A DNA stretch of 8,149 nt, taken from the NCBI GenBank assembly GCA_018716005.1, contig DVKN01000068.1, forward strand, positions 1 to 8,149. Direction: 5' to 3'. How positions within the stretch are numbered: the first letter of the stretch is position 1; every line of letters starts with the position of its first letter. This DNA comes from Candidatus Scatomorpha stercoravium. GTDB lineage: Bacteria > Bacillota > Clostridia > Oscillospirales > Oscillospiraceae. The notes below the pieces were generated by a model. It worked only from the letters and a program-made list of their open reading frames with translations. It did no database searches and had not been told where the DNA came from. A program made the translations under genes and the position numbers. Positions 6,066 to 8,149 of this stretch are shown here, piece by piece.

Positions 6066-6094
6066 AGCCGCCCCGGCCCTAAGCCGGGGCGGCT
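6066..6094 (+). terminator. GC-rich hairpin after glnN, possible terminator
   Basis: A perfect 12-base-pair stem (6066-6077 with 6083-6094) encloses CCTAA and starts 13 bases past the glnN stop codon. The stem is very stable, but only TTC follows it and no T run is present. Termination is therefore likely from position but not canonical. Its 3' arm shares AAGCCGGGGCGG with the leader of the next gene (6219-6230). Confidence 0.6.
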
Positions 6095-6146
6095 TCGCCA
6101 TATCCGCATGGTAAGACCAGAACCACCAAATCCGTTCGCAAATAGT

Positions 6147-6175
6147 TTGACAAAGTGGTCATTCTATACTATAAT
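6147..6175 (+). promoter_or_regulatory. Fully consensus promoter of the dehydratase operon
   Basis: TTGACA (6147-6152), a 17-base spacer and TATAAT (6170-6175) match the sigma-A consensus exactly. Transcription would start near 6182, giving a leader of about 70 bases. The same direct repeat, TTCTATAC, lies on both sides of the -10 box (6162-6169 and 6176-6183). Such a strong promoter usually needs a repressor or leader control if the genes are conditional. Confidence 0.9.
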
Positions 6176-6183
6176 TTCTATAC
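6162..6183. repeat. Direct repeat TTCTATAC flanking the -10 box, possible operator
   Basis: Two exact eight-base copies (6162-6169 and 6176-6183) start 14 bases apart, covering the spacer end and the start site. A bound protein would block RNA polymerase. The operator role is inferred from position. Confidence 0.4.
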
Positions 6184-6195
6184 ATACCTGAGGCA

Positions 6196-6239
6196 ACTTG
6201 TGCAAATCTCAAGTAATAAAGCCGGGGCGGACACCCGGC
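6196..6239 (+). promoter_or_regulatory. Structured leader of the dehydratase operon
   Basis: Two hairpins can form in the predicted 5' leader. ACTTG (6196-6200) pairs with CAAGT (6210-6214), and GCCGGG (6221-6226) pairs with CCCGGC (6234-6239) around a 7-base loop. The second ends at the base before AAGGGGG (6240-6246), the ribosome binding site, so it could tune translation. No known riboswitch class is recognised. Confidence 0.4.
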
Positions 6240-6252
6240 AAGGGGGCTAAAC

Positions 6253-7449
6253 ATGAAAGACCTGAAGCATCTGATTTACTTCGAGAATCTCCTGCAGGAG
6301 GCGCAGAACGAGCTGGTGACCAGGGCCGTGGACGAGGGGAAGCTGGGCCTGGGCTACAACTGCTACTATGTGCCCGAGGTGCTGCTCAACCTGCCGGGGT
6401 GCTTCTCGAGCCGCCTGCGCGCGCCGCGCTGCACCTCGCCCGACATCGCAACCTATTACATGACCAACCGCAACTGTCCCTATGTGCGCAGCATCCTCGA
6501 GCGCGCCATAGAGGGCGGGTACAACTATCTCAGCGCCCTCTTCGGCGCGGAGAGCTGCGCGGCCATGGAGCGTATGCAGGAGCACTTCTTCCTGCTCAAT
6601 CCCGTGAAGAACGACAAGTTCTTCGTCACCATCATGGACCCGCCCATGAAGGGGGACCAGACCAGCCTCGACTACTATAAGGCCCAGCTCACTATCAAGG
6701 TAGTCGAGCCCCTGCGCGACAAGCTGGGCGTCGACGTCTCCGAGGAGGCCATGAGGAAGGCCGTCGAGGACTTCAACGAGCTCTGCGACGTGGTCACCGA
6801 GATAGGCAATTTCCGCAAGCTGCCGAACCCGCCGATAACCGGCTACGAGTTCCATGTGATACAGCTCGTGAGCCAGGCCTGCCCGCACTATCTTATCCTG
6901 CCCTACCTCAAGGAGACGCTCGAGGAGATAAGGAACCGCGAGCCCGAGCCGCAGTTCCCCTACCGCGCCAGGATTATCCTCGCCGGCAGCGAGATAGACG
7001 ACCCCGACTTCACGAAGCTCGTCGAGAGCTGCGGCGCCATGGTCGTCGCCGACCGCTACTGCTTCGGCAGCTTCCCGAGCCGCGAGCGGATAGAGATAGC
7101 CGAGGGCGAGAGCGCCTTCGACGCCATCGCGAGGCACTATCTGCATTGGAACCAGTGCGCGCGGTTCATGTCCGGCGACAAGATTGACCAGCGCCACACC
7201 GAGCTCAGGCGCCTCGTCGACGAGTTCCGCGCGGACGGCGTCGTCTACGAGAGCATGAAGTTCTGCGAGTTCTGGAGCTACGAGAAGGTCCTGGCCTCGC
7301 ACGTGCTGCAAAACGAGCTGGGCGTGCCCTGCTGCACCATAGAGAAGGAATACGCCCTCGGCAGCATCGGCCAGCTCCGCACGCGCTTCCAGGCCTTCGT
7401 CGAGAGCCTGGAGATTAAGCATATCCAGGCAAAGGAGGCAAGCCGATGA
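6253..7449 (+). CDS. 2-hydroxyacyl-CoA dehydratase family subunit (HgdB/BcrC type)
   Basis: Members of this family carry a [4Fe-4S] cluster. With a partner subunit and an ATP-driven activator they remove water from 2-hydroxyacyl-CoA, or reduce aromatic CoA esters, by one-electron chemistry. The 398-residue product has family length. It shows the N-terminal GYNCYYVPEVLL segment (34-45), NCPYVRS (74-80, Cys75) and AESCAAMERM (99-108, Cys102). RIILAGSEIDDPDFTKLVESCGAMVVADRYCFG (from 240) follows, then MKFCEFWSYEKVLASHVLQ (from 335, Cys338) and a closing TIEKEYALGSIGQLRTRFQAF (from 362). Cys75, Cys102 and Cys338 are the likely cluster ligands by family pattern. Additional cysteines sit at 37, 50, 60, 178, 210, 260, 270, 302, 360 and 361. 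The ATG at 6253 lies 6 bases after AAGGGGG. It overlaps the next gene by four bases, implying translational coupling. The substrate is unknown. Confidence 0.88.
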   Translation: MKDLKHLIYFENLLQEAQNELVTRAVDEGKLGLGYNCYYVPEVLLNLPGCFSSRLRAPRCTSPDIATYYMTNRNCPYVRSILERAIEGGYNYLSALFGAESCAAMERMQEHFFLLNPVKNDKFFVTIMDPPMKGDQTSLDYYKAQLTIKVVEPLRDKLGVDVSEEAMRKAVEDFNELCDVVTEIGNFRKLPNPPITGYEFHVIQLVSQACPHYLILPYLKETLEEIRNREPEPQFPYRARIILAGSEIDDPDFTKLVESCGAMVVADRYCFGSFPSRERIEIAEGESAFDAIARHYLHWNQCARFMSGDKIDQRHTELRRLVDEFRADGVVYESMKFCEFWSYEKVLASHVLQNELGVPCCTIEKEYALGSIGQLRTRFQAFVESLEIKHIQAKEASR

Positions 7450-8149
7450 AAAACCCCATCACCGCTTTCATTGATAAGAAGCTGCAGAAGTTCGACCCCC
7501 TGTGGCAGGCCGAGAACGGCAAGGGCGGCCTGCGCAGCCGCTACCATGACAAGACCGGCATAGCGAAATACCGCGAGTGGCGCGGCGTGCACGACACCTT
7601 CGCCGACTATCTCGCCTGGCTCAACAACCTCAAGAGCATGGGCCTCATGGTCGCGAGCGCCCCGCTGCCCGTCCTCAAGGGCATGTGGGAGTACCGCTGG
7701 ATGGGCTCCTACCTCGGCACCTTCGCCTTCATCGACCGCCTCTTCGAGGGCTACCGCGGCCCCTCGCTGAAGATAGCCCACCTGCATATGCACGCCATAG
7801 TGCAGAGCCTGACGAAGAAGATAGCCCTCGTCCTCGCGAACGACCGCCGTCTCGGCGGCGGCCCGCTGAGCGACAGGATGGTGCCCATGGACGAGGTGCT
7901 CCCGCCGCTCTTCATGACCGGCTTCCCGAACCTCATCCCGATACCGCTCCAGACCCTGCCCGAGTTCATCATCTGCGACATCGACCAGCAGCTCGAGCCC
8001 TTCTACATCGACGTGGCCGAGAGCTTCGGCCTCGCCGCCGACGTCTGCTCCCGCTGCGCGGCGGAGACGGGCGTCACCTTCAACGACGACTTCCCGCTCA
8101 TAGGCAAGGCCTTCCTCTCCACCAACATGCCCTGCAACGCCAGCGAGGC
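7446..8149 (+). CDS. Second 2-hydroxyacyl-CoA dehydratase family subunit (3' end beyond window)
   Basis: The reading frame is open from the ATG at 7446 to the window end, giving 234 residues without a stop. The start overlaps the previous stop as ATGA, and AGGAGG (7433-7438) lies 7 bases upstream. The visible part shows a basic, aromatic N-terminus and a conserved-looking segment PEFIICDIDQQLEPFYIDVAES (from 172). CSRCAAETGV (201-210) follows, then DDFPLIGKAFLSTNMPCNASE (from 214). The STNMPCNAS segment resembles the PCD/PCN motif near the start of the catalytic domain in this family. That motif and the tight coupling to an HgdB-like gene are the basis for the call. Cysteines at 177, 201, 204 and 230 are possible ligands, the CxxC at 201-204 being notable. 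It would be the partner subunit of a heterodimer; homologues usually run beyond 400 residues. No transmembrane segment or signal peptide is evident. Confidence 0.74.
   Translation, partial: MKNPITAFIDKKLQKFDPLWQAENGKGGLRSRYHDKTGIAKYREWRGVHDTFADYLAWLNNLKSMGLMVASAPLPVLKGMWEYRWMGSYLGTFAFIDRLFEGYRGPSLKIAHLHMHAIVQSLTKKIALVLANDRRLGGGPLSDRMVPMDEVLPPLFMTGFPNLIPIPLQTLPEFIICDIDQQLEPFYIDVAESFGLAADVCSRCAAETGVTFNDDFPLIGKAFLSTNMPCNASE

Noticed and set aside
3887..6109. Very long open frame antisense to glnN
   Set aside because: It is the complement of a GC-rich gene with strong third-position G/C bias, which removes stops on the opposite strand. Its translation is low-complexity Ala/Gly/Val/Glu/Leu with no family motifs.
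5806..6114. Arginine-rich frame overlapping the end of glnN
   Set aside because: It is an out-of-frame shadow. The Arg/Leu/His-rich composition reflects shifted GC-rich codons.
6247..7422. 391-residue minus-strand open frame
   Set aside because: It is antisense to the HgdB-like gene, compositionally biased, and has no recognisable domain or ribosome binding site.

Overview
The window looks like chromosomal DNA from a GC-rich anaerobic member of the Clostridia (Bacillota), probably a gut lineage related to Oscillospirales. The grounds are strong AGGAGG-type ribosome binding sites, near-consensus sigma-A promoters, a type III glutamine synthetase, a clostridial-type hexameric glutamate dehydrogenase, and a pair of 2-hydroxyacyl-CoA dehydratase family proteins. 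The family-level placement is inference.

Layout. Bases 2-979 (minus strand) hold the N-terminal three quarters of glutamate dehydrogenase (gdhA), cut by the window edge. A gene-free, AT-rich stretch follows, with back-to-back promoters for gdhA and for a plus-strand Fic-domain protein (1298-2527). The Fic gene ends in a perfect rho-independent terminator and is visibly richer in A+T than its neighbours. Next comes a minus-strand two-tRNA unit, tRNA-Thr(TGT) then tRNA-Tyr(GTA), with its own strong promoter and terminator. NH3-dependent NAD synthetase (nadE, 2984-3712, minus) follows and has a long perfect hairpin just past its stop codon. It is divergent from type III glutamine synthetase (glnN, 3953-6052, plus). 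After a GC hairpin, a fully consensus promoter drives a translationally coupled gene pair: a complete HgdB/BcrC-type dehydratase subunit (6253-7449) and a second dehydratase-family subunit (7446 onward) that runs off the window.

How the genes fit together. gdhA, nadE and glnN encode three enzymes that each fix free ammonia, into glutamate, NAD and glutamine. The gdhA and nadE promoters share a nearly identical 14-base block at the same place relative to their -10 boxes, which suggests common control. The dehydratase pair points to anaerobic fermentation of amino acids or hydroxy acids by a radical dehydration or reduction of a CoA thioester. Its substrate cannot be read from the sequence, and the activator ATPase such enzymes normally need is not in the window. 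The Fic protein carries its own inhibitory motif and a C-terminal winged helix, so it looks like a self-restrained nucleotidyl (AMP) transferase that might also regulate its own promoter.

No CRISPR array, insertion sequence, integrase or prophage gene was seen. The least explained parts are the dehydratase pair with its repeat-flanked promoter, the Fic locus, and the hairpin downstream of nadE.
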